64,000 bases of DNA, from NCBI RefSeq assembly GCF_027596085.1, contig NC_072458.1:21373814-21437813 (forward strand), given 5' to 3'. The notes below the pieces were generated by a model. The model did not search any database, was not told where the DNA came from, and was given only the letters and a program-made list of their open reading frames with translations. Each line of letters begins with the position of its first letter. Positions within the stretch are counted from its first letter, which is position 1. The position numbers were made by a program, and so were the translations under genes. Source of the stretch: Anoplopoma fimbria (Eukaryota; Chordata; Actinopteri; Perciformes; Anoplopomatidae). Below, one piece after another: positions 1 through 12,928 of this stretch.

Positions 1-2437
1 CCTGGTGGCTATGGGTGCAGCCATTCTCACCATCGTTGCAATGCCACACCTGGACATTGTGACCAACGTGACGATACTGAACGGTGTAGCCGTCCTCTCT
101 GCGCTCCTTCAGGCGATCACTCAGTGCACCGCCAAAGAAAGGAACCGCTTCCTGGTGCCATCCATCTTCGCCTTCCTCCTGATTTTGCTCGGTTACGTCC
201 TGTTCCTCTTCCTGTACATCACGAAGGATCCCACTGATACCAAGATGATCATTTGGGTGGGTCTGGCTGTTGGTGGGTCCATTCTGGTGTCCTTCAACTG
301 GTGGGAGAACTACTTGAGACTGATCAGTGAGAACAACAGCTCCGTCTTCCTCAAAGCGTTGTGTAAAGATGTGAAAAAGTGCCAGAACATGCTGCACATC
401 CTCTCCAGCCTGCTCAGGATCGCAGTGACCGCCGGTGTGCTCGGAGCCTACGTCCCTCTGGCCAAAATGGACTGGTACATCTTGACCTCCATCCCGAGCC
501 GTGAGACAAAAATGATAGCCATCATCATCGGCGTTCAGCTGATCTCCTCCGCACTCTGCCACTGGTTTTCTTTGGTGGCCTGTAAGATGCACGCCCTGCG
601 ACGATGCTTCATCCTGCCTTTGCATCTGGCCTCTCTAGCCGTAATGGTTCTCTTCATTGTCCCTGTGATCGTTTACTATGAAGACTACAGAATAAGCCTG
701 AATGGGACTGCAAGCAGCAACTTCACAGGCTACTGCAATGAAGTTGTCGACGGCAGAAACCAAAGCCTGAATGGCAGCGTGTTCCCACAACTGGTGTTGG
801 ATGTTACACACACTCTGTGTTTCCTGGACATGTCCAAGATATTCGACATTGGCATGCTGACAGGTAATAGGAAAAGATTGTTGTTTGGGTTAACTATAAC
901 TATATCTATGGCAGTGTCGTAACTGAAGTTCAGAAGTAAAGTGATTCCTTTTTTCAATGTCAACTTTGGGTCGATATTTCCGTCGATATCTTCCGTCGTC
1001 TGGCTGAAAGACAGGTTTTTGTTTGACATATCAATCTTCCCTCAAAGGGATTACATACGAATTGATTTTGTAGGATATCTACGAATTACAGCACATCAAT
1101 TTATTTGGTATAGAGCTACGAACGCTGTATTAGAACAACCTGCCGTTAATATTCAATTCAATTTCAATTCAATTCAATTCAATTCAATTCAATTCAATTC
1201 AATTCAATTCAATTCAATTCAATTCAATTCAATTCAATTCAATTCAATTCAATTCAGTTTATTTTGTATAGCCCAGAATCCTGGTTTTCATCGAGCTTTC
1301 ATTGTTTACATATACAAACTGAGATCGGTCTGATAAATACGACTTAAACCAGCTAAGTGCGGTTCCTTTAATGCCTATAAGATGCTCCAATCTCTGTAAT
1401 AGGATTTGGTGATCAATGGTATCAAATGCAGCACTAAGGTCTAGCAATACAAGTACAGAGACAAGTCCTTTGTCTGAAGCTATTAGAAGGTCATTGGTCA
1501 TTTTCACCAGTGCCGTCTCTGTGCTATGATTCACTCTAAATCCTGACTGAAAATCCTCAAATAAACTATTGATCACACATGATCCACATGAATATTAAAA
1601 TCCCATACAATAATAACTTTATCTGTTTTGAGGACTAAACTTGATAAAAACTCTGAGCCTTTTGGGTGGGTAACTGGGTGGGTAACTGCTCCAAAGGAAG
1701 CGCAGAGTGTGAAAGACTGCGACTCTGCTTCTGCTTCCTGGTCTGAACTCTGGGTCATGGATTAGGTCCACTAATGAACCGGGTCAGATTTCTAGAGATG
1801 AGATCCGCTCCATCCAAAGTAGGATGAATGTCGTCTCTCCTAATCAGACCAGGTTTTCCCCAGAAAGTATCCCAATTGTCTACGAAGCCCACATTGTTTG
1901 CAGGACACCACCTCGACAGCCAGCGGTGGAATGATGACATGCGGCTATACATCTCATCATTGACCAGATTAGGGAGAGGGCCAGAGAACACTACGGAGTC
2001 CGACATTGTCTTTGCGTATGAACACACCGATTCCACGTTCAATTTAGTGACCTCCGAGCGACGTAATCGGGTGTACATTATTTTGGTTGTCACCTTTATC
2101 TTTCGGTAATATTAGAGATATAAAAAGAAAACTAGATGACAGAACTATATTGTGTCAAAAAACTAATTTCACAGATTAATGGTGATGCATTACAGTTAGA
2201 GGATTAATGGGTGGATTTTTTAAAAAGCCTTTCATTCATCTTTCCTTAGGCTCAGCAGTGTCCTGGTGGCTCGGCCTTGTGTTGGCCACTCTCCACCTCT
2301 GGTTCCTCAGCCTGTACCGCATCCAGAGGACTCAGGACCTGTTCGTCAGGAGACTCTATGAGGGAGGGTTTTTAGAGCAGTCACTGCTTCTAAACACACG
2401 CTTTGACGTCCAGACGACTCAAAAGCGAAAGCAGTAA

Positions 2438-2468
<31 letters not shown>

Positions 2469-5400
2469 GAATATCAGGAATACCCTACAAAGTGAGGTTC
2501 GTGGGGGTTTGTTTTGAGTTTGGACTGTTTACAATAGTTTAGGAAGGATTCATTATGCTTTGTAGTTGTGGTTTAAGACTGGGATTATTTGGGGGTAAGG
2601 TTGACTGGAATAAAATAATTCCTGTTTATGTGGAAAAATACCATTTAACAGTAGCACAAGCAGGAAGTTGTTTAATTAACTACTCAACCTCTTTTTGTGG
2701 ATAAAGGTTAAGTTGTTTCATTCATTGTTTCCAAGCAGTTCTCTCTGCCATGACACAAAATAATGTGCAAAAAACTCCCAATTTTAGGAATTTCTAACTG
2801 TTACTGGTCCTTCTTAGCTTTAAAAAAGCTAAAATTATCTATTTTATGGTCATTATTTAAAATCTACTATAATCACTCATTTTAACTTGCACACTGAATG
2901 CACACCTTTTGACAACCACTCATTTCATATAAATAGCCATGGCCTTTAGACAAAGGCTGCAAAACAAAAGCAGCTCCGGAATTACAGTTTATCCGAAAGG
3001 TTAAAGGCCTCCTGCCAACAAATACAACAATGGCTGTGGTGAAAACCTGTTATCCACATGTATATCATTAGTATGAATCAGCAAACATTTAAAAGCTGAC
3101 AGATGTGTCAGACAATCCTTGACGTAAGTATTCTGGTTTCATTTCATTAAAACAAGTTCAGATAAGTGTAAACACCGCGGACGCCGTGTTTGTGCAACTC
3201 ATTTGCATTGAAATACATTCTTTTCAAACTCATGAATGCTTGCACAAGATTAGTGAAAGTTGCACGGCAAAAAGGCAACCATTTTTTTTCATAACAAAGG
3301 ATTTTTTTCTAAGCTTTCACACGACGACTAAAGGCAGTTGAGTTGCACCTATATTTATAAAACAACAACACAGAGGTCTGGAGTACAAACAAAGACTGCA
3401 AACTTTACACCTATCAACCTTGACAAATGTAGCGCAGACATGACCAGTTCCTTCAGTTCTTACCTTTCTCTATAAAAGCACCAGACATGTAATATTTGCA
3501 GGCGAGTATTTCACATTTGGTGTGTAAAGGTCCTAAAGGTTTTGGATGTGCTTAAAACCCATTTGTCAATAATGCAAATCTTGTCTTTTTCAGATTCAAA
3601 CCATTAGACACAGTGAAAGTGTTCCTTTGTGCGACCATGTGGCATGAAACCTACGACGAGATGATGAATATAATCATTTCGATATTTCGGTAAGTTTCAC
3701 GTGGTTAACCATCAGATACAGAAACAAGCTGTGACTAACCTGTTCCTGGCCTTTTCCCCCTACTTCCTTATTTACAGTTTTAGCTAGGCAAGGGTTTCCA
3801 TCTGAACCGTCCAATAGATAGTACTAGAAGAATTAGAAGAATTTAAACTGCCCTTGGTCTTTTGCTTCATTATTATTCGCATGTTTTGATCACTGTAGTC
3901 ATCTCTATGTACATTTGGTTTTGTACGTAAGGGCACTCAAGGGTGTTTATTGTATTTGGAGTTTAAAACTTGATATAGGTAGAAAAGTATGGCTGCTTGA
4001 TTATTCATGGAAAACAACTTTTATGTACTAGCCATCACATAACAACCTCCAATTTTATCGGGGTAGAATTCCCTTTTAATTTGCTCAGCCTCCCTTTAAC
4101 AACAGCAGCTTAACAGTAGCTTTATGTGATTCTTGTGACTTCACAGACTGGACAAGTACAGGCCGAAGGTGGAAGAAAAAAACACTGACGTTGTCTTTGA
4201 AACCCATATCTACTTTGACGACGCCTTCAATGATGTTCCCGGCAGTCAGGGGCGCCACGTCAACGAATATGCAGAGATGCTTGTGATTATTCTCAGAGAA
4301 GTTTACGGGTAAAAACTGTGAAACTCAAGTTTTATTTATAGAAAGAATAAAGGAAGTCCACAGTTCGACTGCCAAGTGGTCTCAGAGATTATCACTTGAA
4401 ATGAAGCTGACATATCTTTCATCTTCTGTCATCAGTGTCTTCCTAAACATGGATAGAGGCCTCTTCATAAAGCAGGAGCAGATCCCTGATCAGAAGATCG
4501 TGACAACGCCGTACGGAGGGCGTCTGGTGCTCACCATGCCTCATGGAAACAGTTTAGTTGTTCACTTCAAGGACAAGACACTCATCCGCCACAAGAAAAG
4601 ATGGTCCCAGGTGATGAAAAATTATGCAACAGAGATTGATTATTAGCCAGTTTGAAACATTTCATTGCCTTTCATTTAATGCCAGTGACATTTAGTAGTA
4701 TATAATGTCATTTTTAGGAGATGGTTGCTCTGTCGGAGTGTGTTTGCTGAATAGTATGTGATACTTTACAGGTCATGTACTTGTACTATCTCCTTGGCTG
4801 GAAATTATCTACCAAGTATTTCAAAAGGTGGGGGAAAGGAGATGACGAGGTTGAGCTGAAAAGCGATTTTGAGGTAAGACGAGAGAAAACACGTGCATGC
4901 GCACTCACACCAACAACTATAACCAGTGCATCCATTACAATATTTGTATATGAAAATAAGCTAGATGTGAAACAGAGCAAACTGTGTCTGTTGCTCCAGA
5001 GAGAGAAGCACAACACCTACATCCTGGCTTTAGATGGGGACACAGACTTCCAGCCGGCCGCTGTGATGCTGCTCATCGATCGTCTGAAGCTGTATCCACT
5101 CGTCGGGGCGGCGTGTGGCAGGATTCACCCCACCGGATCAGGTTGGTCATATATGATAAAAGGTCGGGGACAGGAGGAGGACTTGACCCAATGGGATAAA
5201 TTTGATGATCATCAATAAAGTCAATGCAGATCTCTACAGGCCAGTCAGCAGACATTTAGCAATATTGACAACAGACGACCTAAAAATTATTTAAAAAAAA
5301 TATTAAGATAGGTCGTTTAGTTGACGTTAAGCTTTTTCAGATTGAAAGTCAGAAGCATGGATGGATGGATGGATGGATGGTGGATTGATGGTGGATGGAT

Positions 5401-7095
5401 GATGGGTGGATTAATGGATAGATAGATGGGTGATGATGGATGGATGGATTAATGGATAGATGGATGGTGTATGGATGGTGGATGGTGGATGGATCTATGG
5501 ATGAAACGATTGATGGATTGGTTAAAAAGAGGACCTATTGTTTATTTTACAGTGTGCAGTAACCTATTTATTACAATGCATTTCTATAGAAAGTCAAAAA
5601 CTGCACACTGCAATGTATGTCATTTAAAATAAAATGATTTAGTGTGCACTTCGTACTTATGTGTATTATGTTGTAACAGTTGTGTATTTCCCTGGCAGGT
5701 CCCGTAGTGTGGTACCAGAAGTTTGAATATGCAGTCGGTCACTGGCTGCACAAGACAGCAGAGCACGTGTTCGGCTGCGTGCTCTGCAGCCCCGGCTGCT
5801 TCAGTCTGTTCAGAGGAGCGGCGCTGATGGACGACAACGTGATGAAGAGATACTCCACCAAGTCCTCAAAGGCGCGACACCACATCCAGTACGACCAAGG
5901 TAAATTAAATATCATAGGAGCACTCAGCTGATCTATTTCTAGAGCCGACGGTGGATATAACCAAAACCAGAGCTAGTTTATCGGATGAAAAGTTAATGGT
6001 GTGGCATTAGATTTGACACATTCTCTAACTGTCTCTGCAGGAGAGGACCGCTGGTTGTGTACTCTGCTGTTGAAGCAGGGATGGAGAGTGGAGTACAACG
6101 CGGCCTCCGATGCCTACACCAACGCCCCGGAGGACTTCAAAGAGTTTTACAACCAGGTGATTACAGGAGCCCCTCTGACGCTGTCATGCCCTCGATGTCT
6201 GATTCCCATGAACACGGCATGCTAAATGGTGCCTTTAACACCTTTAGATATTCAAAGAAAATTGCTCGGGCAGTGCGATGACGCACAGTAGTATTAAAAC
6301 AGTGAAGGAAAAAACAGGAAGGGTGGGAATGTAGGCAGATGGGTAAAACAAACAAGGGACTTTCAATCAGGAGACCAGTGTTCATGTCCGATAGTGTTGT
6401 TGAGTTATTTTAAAGGTACATTGTTGATGTTAGTGTCATCTTTTCTGTACTTAACCACTAACCCAACTTGGTGTTTTTTGTTGCCTAAACCAAAGCGAGT
6501 GTTTTTGTTTGAATTCCCAACGTTAACTCCGTGTTTACTGCAACCGTAGTGCAGCGTCGTAGTTTGACAAGCCGGGCTATCCAGTGTTTTGGCGCCAAGG
6601 ATCCTGACCTAGTGTTAGTATGTGATGATGTGGAATAAGGACGTGTTGGGTAAACAGTGATCCGTACGGGTTGCCTACATGTGAATGTGAATTAAAATGT
6701 GGTTTACCACTCTTTGAATAAGATCCTCAAGAGAAAACTGATCAGCACGTGTTGGTTGAATGTGAACAATGTTATATAATCCTACCTGTAACACTCATGG
6801 AACAGGAACTTCCAGAGAACATCGGTCAGCTTAAATGTCAAAGATGCTATTAAAATGTTGTGCAATACTCTTTGGAGTAAATCCAAGAGCATTACCCGCT
6901 GGTTTATGAAAATACCTTGTTGTGGACAATCATAATCAACAGGTAGAGAATTACCAGGTAATAATGTTCAGTACAATTATCTTTATCTTAATTATCTCTA
7001 ACACAATCTTAATCTGATGATTATGTGATTACAAAATAAAATGTTGGTTGGTTGATCTTAAATTGATTTCATGTAAAAATATGATATATTTATAC

Positions 7096-7137
<42 letters not shown>

Positions 7138-10100
7138 CATAAATATGGTTTTGTTATTGTGCAAAGAGCAAGGTTAGTTCAGAAACTCATTACAATGGCG
7201 TACGTCTCCATAATGGGAAAGTTTACTGGCTTTAGTGTTCTTTTACTCAACCAGAAACAATCTTGTTCTTTAACTGAAACTACAGCAAGCTGCAGATATA
7301 AAATAACGGCCACTATGTCCAACAGTTTGCCGAATAATTCATGTTAATGTTTCTTTTGCAATTGTCAGCGTCGTCGATGGGGACCGTCCACCATGGCCAA
7401 CGTAGTGGACTTGCTGGGCTCTGCCACCCTGATCTCCCAGAGGAACCCGTCCATATCCAAACTATACATGCTCTACCAGCTCATCAGCTTGGCCGCGTCC
7501 ATTCTGGCACCTTCCACCGTCATCCTTATGATTGCAGGTTCGCTTTTTGGGTTATTTTAAGGCCAATAAAAAGGATTAGCAGGACCACAATAAGTTAAAG
7601 CTTTAATTATTGTGTGAAATGTGAGAATGGGAGCTTAATTGTCAATCATGCAATTATTTATTTGATGCAATGTATATTATGCTATTTAAAGTATTTCTTT
7701 AAAATGCAAATGCACCTACATCTGAATAGATACTTCCAATTAATGAAGTGAAATCCCATAATTCATTGCTTTTATCTCTGATGGAAGATAAATGGTAATG
7801 AACAAGATGTGGTTTAGGTGAGAAGGTCACGTTACTCACTTATTTATTTATAATGTTGTTGTTAACCCAGTTCTTTTGTTTGCTTCCTGTCAATCATTCA
7901 GGTAGTTTGACTGTGCTGCTTGATATTCACCCGAGCGTTGCTCTGGTCCTGGCTGTGATACCTCCTGCTATCTTCCTCGGCATCAGCTTCAAGATCAAGG
8001 CAGACACTCAGATCGTTATTGCAGCAATCATGAGCATCATGTACGCCTTCCTCATGATGATAGCAGCTATTATCATAATAGGTACACAAACACGACACAA
8101 CGAAGGCTGTTCATACTGGAGTGTGTCTGGCTTCTAAGTCTCATCTTCAATCTGTTCCTCCCCCATCAGGCAACATGGTGAAGGACGAAACCATCCTGAC
8201 TCCGAGCAGCATCTTCCTCATCTCCCTTGCCGGCTTTTACCTCATCACTGCAATCTTGCATCCTCAGGAGATTGGCCTGGTGGTCTTCGGCTTAATTTAC
8301 CTCATCTCCATCCCCAGCGCCTACATGCTGTTAGCGATTTACTCCATGGTCAACATGAACAACGTGTCCTGGGGCACCAGGGAGACGGCGCCAGCTGCAG
8401 GAGCTGCCAAACAGGAAGCAGCTGCCCCACAGACCAACGCCCAGAAAGGTAGATCGAAGTTGAAACTTGAAAAATACTATGTACTATGCATGCATGCATT
8501 TTGAGGGCGATAAAACCCCAAGATAGTATAGCCAGTAATACACATTTTAAATGTTCAGCCATACTGGACCGATTGAGTAATCCAGCAACTTTAAACTTTA
8601 TTTTTTATACACCGGTATATTGCCATTATCAGGTTCACTCACTGACATTTTTGTGAAAAAATCAAAATAGATTTTACGATTCTTATAAACAGCTTTCATT
8701 TTTGGGGTTAGATTGTTAAGAGTCCCAAAAAAAACAAATATGGCCATTGCAATTTTGAAATGACATTTCACTGTTAGTAGTAAAGGCCATTTTACCCAAA
8801 AATATTTTTTGACAAACAAACAAAAACCCTTTTTATTTCGTCATTTAAACTACTTTGATGCGTTTAATCAGTAACGCAATGCTGCTCCATTGTATGTTTG
8901 AGTTGAGCTGAAACTGATGGTTATTCTTGCAGCCAAAAGCACCATCACTCGGTTCTTCTCACGGGCCAAATGCTGTAGAAGACTCTGTCGGACAGGCAGT
9001 ACAGAAGAGCTCATCGTCAGCCAGGACATCCAGACGATGGAGGCAACAGAGTCTGAACCTCAACCCCAGAACAGCATTGTGGAGGACGCGAGCTTGCCTG
9101 AAGAGGAACCAAGGTACGATCTGTTATAGAATATTGATTGGAGGGTCGAATGGTCATTTTTTTGTCTTTTTTTATTCGCACAATTGAAATATATTGTCTG
9201 GTAAAAGACAAAAATGTTATACAGCATCGATGGATATGTGCAGGAATTTACTTTATATAAAGACTGTTTTAAAACATTTTTAGGTACTATACTGTGAAGA
9301 AACATGAAAATAATAATAAGCCATTTATGAGGTAAAAATAACCCAGCATTCTAGTCAATACTTGGGTTAAATGATCAAACCATCTTGCTGGGTAATTTGA
9401 AGTGTAAAATATGTTTTTTAGTATCAACATCAATTGTATTGTTGGCTGACGTATTTCTTTCCTAAACCCTTTTTCTGTAATTTATTGAGTTTTCCATCAT
9501 ACATTTTTTGTACCGTTTCTTTTTTCTAATTGTTATTTCTTTTTTAGTTCAAGGCGAGAGTCTGCTTTCACCTGCCCTAACCAGAGTAAGTCCAAATATG
9601 GGTGAATTTAGCATAACTTTGTGACTCAAACATTTATGTTGTGTAATATTTTTCTAACTATTGCTCTTTTCTTCAGGTTGGGTCTCACAACTGCAGAGTT
9701 TGTCTGATGGCATGCGTCTGAGGGAGCACACACTTGATGTGGTGCGTATTTCAATTTTTTGTGTCTTTAATGTCGTTGCTGAAGATTATGTGTTATGGCG
9801 TCTTTGATCATGATTGTTTGATCATGAATTGTCATAACTCAAAAATGGTCATCACTCAACAGACATATTAGATATCAGGCCAAATGTAATGTTTTTTTTA
9901 TCTAATGATGTTTAATTCATCACTGCAAACAGGCCAAACACATATTTTTATATAATAATTATGTCAAATGAAAATAATATATTTTTAGGTTTATTTTTTT
10001 AACCAAAAGGTGAAACATCATGTTAACATTTGTGCAATTATTGTCATTATTTGATGTGTTGTAGTATGCAAGATAATCCATCAAACTGCCTCATACTTGG

Positions 10101-12057
10101 GGATTTTGCCATTTACCTATGCTCCAATATGCTGGACACACATACATGTTACGCTGTTTGCATTTAGCTTAGTTTACCAAGTTATTTATAGCCAAATCAT
10201 GATGTTTTTCATAGACCTAATGAAATAGTTTAACTGCGTAAACCTAAGCAAGTATTTTTGTTTGAATTAAACACCATTAACCACGTGTTTACTGCGATTG
10301 TACGCCGGGCTACCCAATGCGAAAGAAAGCGTCGCCAATTGGGTCTGTATCAGTATATGACACGTTGGGATGAGAACGTGTTGCAATAATAAATTCCAAC
10401 CCTACTCTGACTCTTACAGCATTTAAAACCCATGATGTAAAACACTGAAATTTCTTTGCAGGATGAGGAGCAGTTCTTCAGAGAGCTTACGGCCAGATAC
10501 CTGGAGCCTCTTCCCGAGAACAAAAAGAAGCAGAAAAATATGACTGAGAAACTCAAGGACTTGAGAAACAAGGTAACTATGTGTTCGATTGGTGAAATAA
10601 ATCACATAATGATAAATATATAAAAATACTGATCCTTATTTTCTTTGTTTTTTCCAGATTACCTTCGTCTACTTCATTTGCAATGCCTTCTGGCTCATAG
10701 TGACCTTCACTCTCCAGTTCTTAGAATCGACCATCTTCATCAAGGTGCCAAAGATCGACTTTGACCTGGAATTCACCGGAGAGTACATCTACATCGACCC
10801 TGTGGGCTTCATGTTCATCCTGTCCTTTGTCATGCTGGTGTTGATCCAATTCATTGGCATGCTGTACCACAGGTAACGAATCATCTGCTGCTCAAATCAT
10901 AGGAGAAACTTTTTTCTTTTGACCCTGTTTGAGCTTCATGGTGTAGAACGATCCTCTTACACTCGCTAACTTTCTTGTTCTGTTGTTTTCTTTTCAGAAT
11001 ATACACCCTGATCCACTATGTGGCCTTCCTGGATACAGAGCCCATGGCTGTAAAACAAAAACAAAAACTGCAACAGTCACTTAAAAAGGTATAAATATAC
11101 GACTGATATATTATTACTACTTCAGTACTATTTATACTACTTTTACAGCTACTAGTGTTGCTAGGGGTGTCTTAACTCTGGTATGAGGACTTGTTATGAT
11201 AAACTAAAGTAATAAATTCATGACGAACAATTTCACCACATTTCTCAAAATGTTGCTTAGTTTATTCCAACAAGTTTTCATTCCCAACTCGTCCAATAGT
11301 TTTTTGACGTGTCAGGGCCACAAAATAAACTTCTGTGTTTGAAGGGAAACAGTTTTAAAACCTAAACGTAAACATGGGTTTACTTATTGAACAAAACTAC
11401 TTGGTTTAGCTCAGGATGGTTGAGGTAAAAATTTGTATTTTTCTTACGTAGAATAACTATGTTTGTTACGTAACTAGCGTTAGTTACATATGGAAGTTAC
11501 GGAAAATAAGTCAACATTGACATGGTTTGACACGGGACACGAACAATGACCTCTTGGGTCTAAGTCCTGTTTTGTTAAACCCATTACTACTGCTGGTAAT
11601 ATTGATAACTTTAAACCTATAAGTAAAATTAGGTATACCAGCTGTCAGATAGTGGTGACATTGTAATTCGGTCATAGTGTTCATGTTCTGAACACACAGT
11701 ACAACCTCTCCTCTATTTTATCCTTAGTGACATACTTGTTGTTGTATGGCAAATTTTTACGAGGCTTGGGTTTTTATGAGCACAACGAGAGGGAGCACAG
11801 CTACTCACGAAGGGTCAATTAATGTGTCAGCTACAGAATAGAGGGTAGACAAAAATTCAAGGTGACAGCGTCATACCGAAACATTATACTGTATATCTCA
11901 AACCCAACCCTTCCAATACCAATATACCTGTTTTTCTGGAAAGATTCTTGTTCTAGGTGTGGTAGAATCGCTTCTTACTCATTATCTGAATTCCTTGCAG
12001 ATCAACGATGAAGAAAGCATTGACCTCGACGACTTTTCAAGTGGGACTATGGTGTGA
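1..12057 (+). CDS. chs1: Chitin synthase (chs1-like), 3' 19 exons, 5' end outside window
   Basis: Family-2 glycosyltransferase that polymerises UDP-GlcNAc into chitin at the plasma membrane. Exons read: 1-863, 2250-2433, 3594-3689, 4147-4308, 4436-4610, 4772-4873, 5000-5141, 5699-5899, 6041-6156, 7369-7537, 7902-8081, 8170-8448, 8933-9113, 9548-9585, 9677-9741, 10462-10572, 10658-10872, 10998-11088, 12001-12057. All junctions are GT-AG and phases match, giving 1141 residues and a TGA stop. The N-terminal part is a multi-span membrane region. The catalytic core has CATMWHE (exon 3), DGDTDF (D539 of the visible protein), EDRW (643-646) and QRRRW (680-684); multiple membrane spans and SWGTRE (about 863-868) follow. 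A variable cytoplasmic stretch with a CC..LC cluster comes next, then the WVSQL domain and two more spans. The motif set is that of animal chitin synthases. No break was seen. The gene is known in fish and amphibians and absent from mammals. The family call is near certain; the paralog number is inferred. Confidence 0.95.
1141..2110 (-). mobile_element. Internally deleted L2/CR1-like LINE with ORF1 esterase remnant
   Basis: The element lies in the first visible chs1 intron, antisense to the gene. Read on the minus strand it has three parts. First, 2093-1755 is a reading frame resembling the SGNH/GDSL-type esterase found in ORF1 of some fish L2/CR1 elements, ending in a [17 protein letters not shown] block with the Asp-x-x-His signature (here DDIH). 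Second, 1758-1573 holds a scrap of endonuclease with WDFNIHVD, close to the usual GDFNIH block. Third, 1576-1259 is a reverse-transcriptase piece with [20 protein letters not shown] and [11 protein letters not shown]. The RT stops before the PQGSVLGP and FADD blocks and runs straight into a pentanucleotide tail. Large internal parts are missing, so it cannot be autonomous. Confidence 0.75.
1150..1256. repeat. Pentanucleotide array (ATTCA)n
   Basis: About 20 nearly perfect units of ATTCA/AATTC. Read on the minus strand it directly follows the RT fragment, so it is probably the simple-sequence 3' tail of the LINE, later expanded. Confidence 0.95.
2439..2465 (+). repeat. (TG)n microsatellite at a chs1 splice donor
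   Basis: The array begins about five bases after the GTAAGT donor of the exon ending at 2433, so its length may vary within the first bases of that intron. Confidence 0.9.
5357..5517. repeat. (GGAT)n imperfect tetranucleotide array
   Basis: An array of GGAT units with GGTGGAT and TAGAT interruptions, in the chs1 intron 5142-5698. Confidence 0.9.
6441..6680. repeat. Dispersed repeat family R1, copy in chs1 intron
   Basis: Shares ordered words with 10205-10385: AAACC(T)AA..AGTxTTTTTGTTTGAATT, GTTAACxxCGTGTTTACTGC, GCCGGGCTA and ACGTGTTG near the end. Both copies have the same orientation. The family resembles repeats common in percomorph genomes; its class is unknown to me. Confidence 0.7.
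7099..7135. repeat. (TA)n microsatellite
   Basis: Uninterrupted TA run in the chs1 intron before the QRRRW exon. Confidence 0.9.
9742..10461 (+). repeat. chs1 intron with R1 repeat copy at about 10205-10385
   Basis: The intron before exon 10462-10572. It carries the second R1 copy and AT-rich sequence. No other frame with splice sites was seen. Confidence 0.65.
11089..12000 (+). other. Last chs1 intron, with a repeat at about 11340-11600
   Basis: The stretch containing GGAAGTTACG, a GGGACACG..CAATGACCTCTTGG block and AAGTCCTGTTTTGTT matches 14930-15030 in the same orientation, so it is another dispersed repeat. No coding potential was found. Confidence 0.6.
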
Positions 12058-12922
12058 TCGACGGAAAAATGAAACACGACAACGACATTGTTTTTTAATA
12101 CTTTGAAACAAACAAGTACTGTATCAATGTTATTCATATTGTCTTAGGCCAGTTTATGATGTTCATAAATTATTTTTTTAACGACACAGGATTTTCCCTT
12201 AGACACTGAAACTGTAAAACAAGCACAACACAACACCAGTTTGTGTGTGCTTAATGTGATTGTGTTGGTGTGTTTGTGTGTGTGTGTGAATGACATCGAC
12301 AGCGACTGTGAGAACAATAGCAGCAAATCAAATGACAGCTGAGGAGCTCATTATTTTTCGTTTTTTAATTCAGTTTTGAATATTAAAAGCAGCTAAAATG
12401 TGGATGAATGAAAACAGAAAGTGGTTTGTTATAAACATTGAGCGAACATTAAGTGAAAAACTGAAACTGAAAACAATGAGCCTCTTTTGTAAAACAGGTC
12501 ATTTTTCTTTTGCATTGAAACTTCAACACAATATGAAGATAAAACTAGAGGTTTATGAAGGTCAACGTGAATATGAGGAGAAGAACCTGACAGCATTTTT
12601 TATTATGAATCCGTCTTTGTGCATATTTTAATTGTAATCAATTTCATCCTGATTTTTTGAAAATTTTTATTATGGGTATGTAACAAGGGTGCCTTAAAAA
12701 AAACTGTTTCAAGAAGGAAAACTGTGCTGGCCAGTTAGAAGAAAAGCAAACAAATGTTTCAACTCTTTTTTGATTAAAATATATATATATAAAACTATCG
12801 TTAAAGCACTTCATGATGAACTTCTCAGGTCTAATATTGTCTTTAGATTATGTATTTTAAAGTTCAACATGCAATATAGCCATATTTACATAGCTCAGAC
12901 AAATATATATGGTGTATAATCT

Positions 12923-12928
12923 AATAAA
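12923..12928 (+). terminator. Candidate polyadenylation signal of chs1
   Basis: AATAAA followed by a T/GT-rich stretch (TTTTTTTGTTGTTG) about 15 bases downstream. It is the best-looking hexamer after the stop; use is inferred. Confidence 0.45.

Larger units (their letters stand above)
6157..7368 (+). other. chs1 intron splitting the QRRRW motif; holds a dispersed repeat
   Basis: The donor follows the Gln codon and the acceptor precedes the three Arg codons of QRRRW. The interior holds a dispersed-repeat copy at about 6441-6680 that matches one at about 10205-10385. A TA-rich run lies at 7099-7135. No exon-like frame was found. Confidence 0.8.

Noticed and set aside
5357..5517. Possible CRISPR-like regular array
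   Set aside because: It is a simple tetranucleotide repeat without spacers, in a vertebrate intron.
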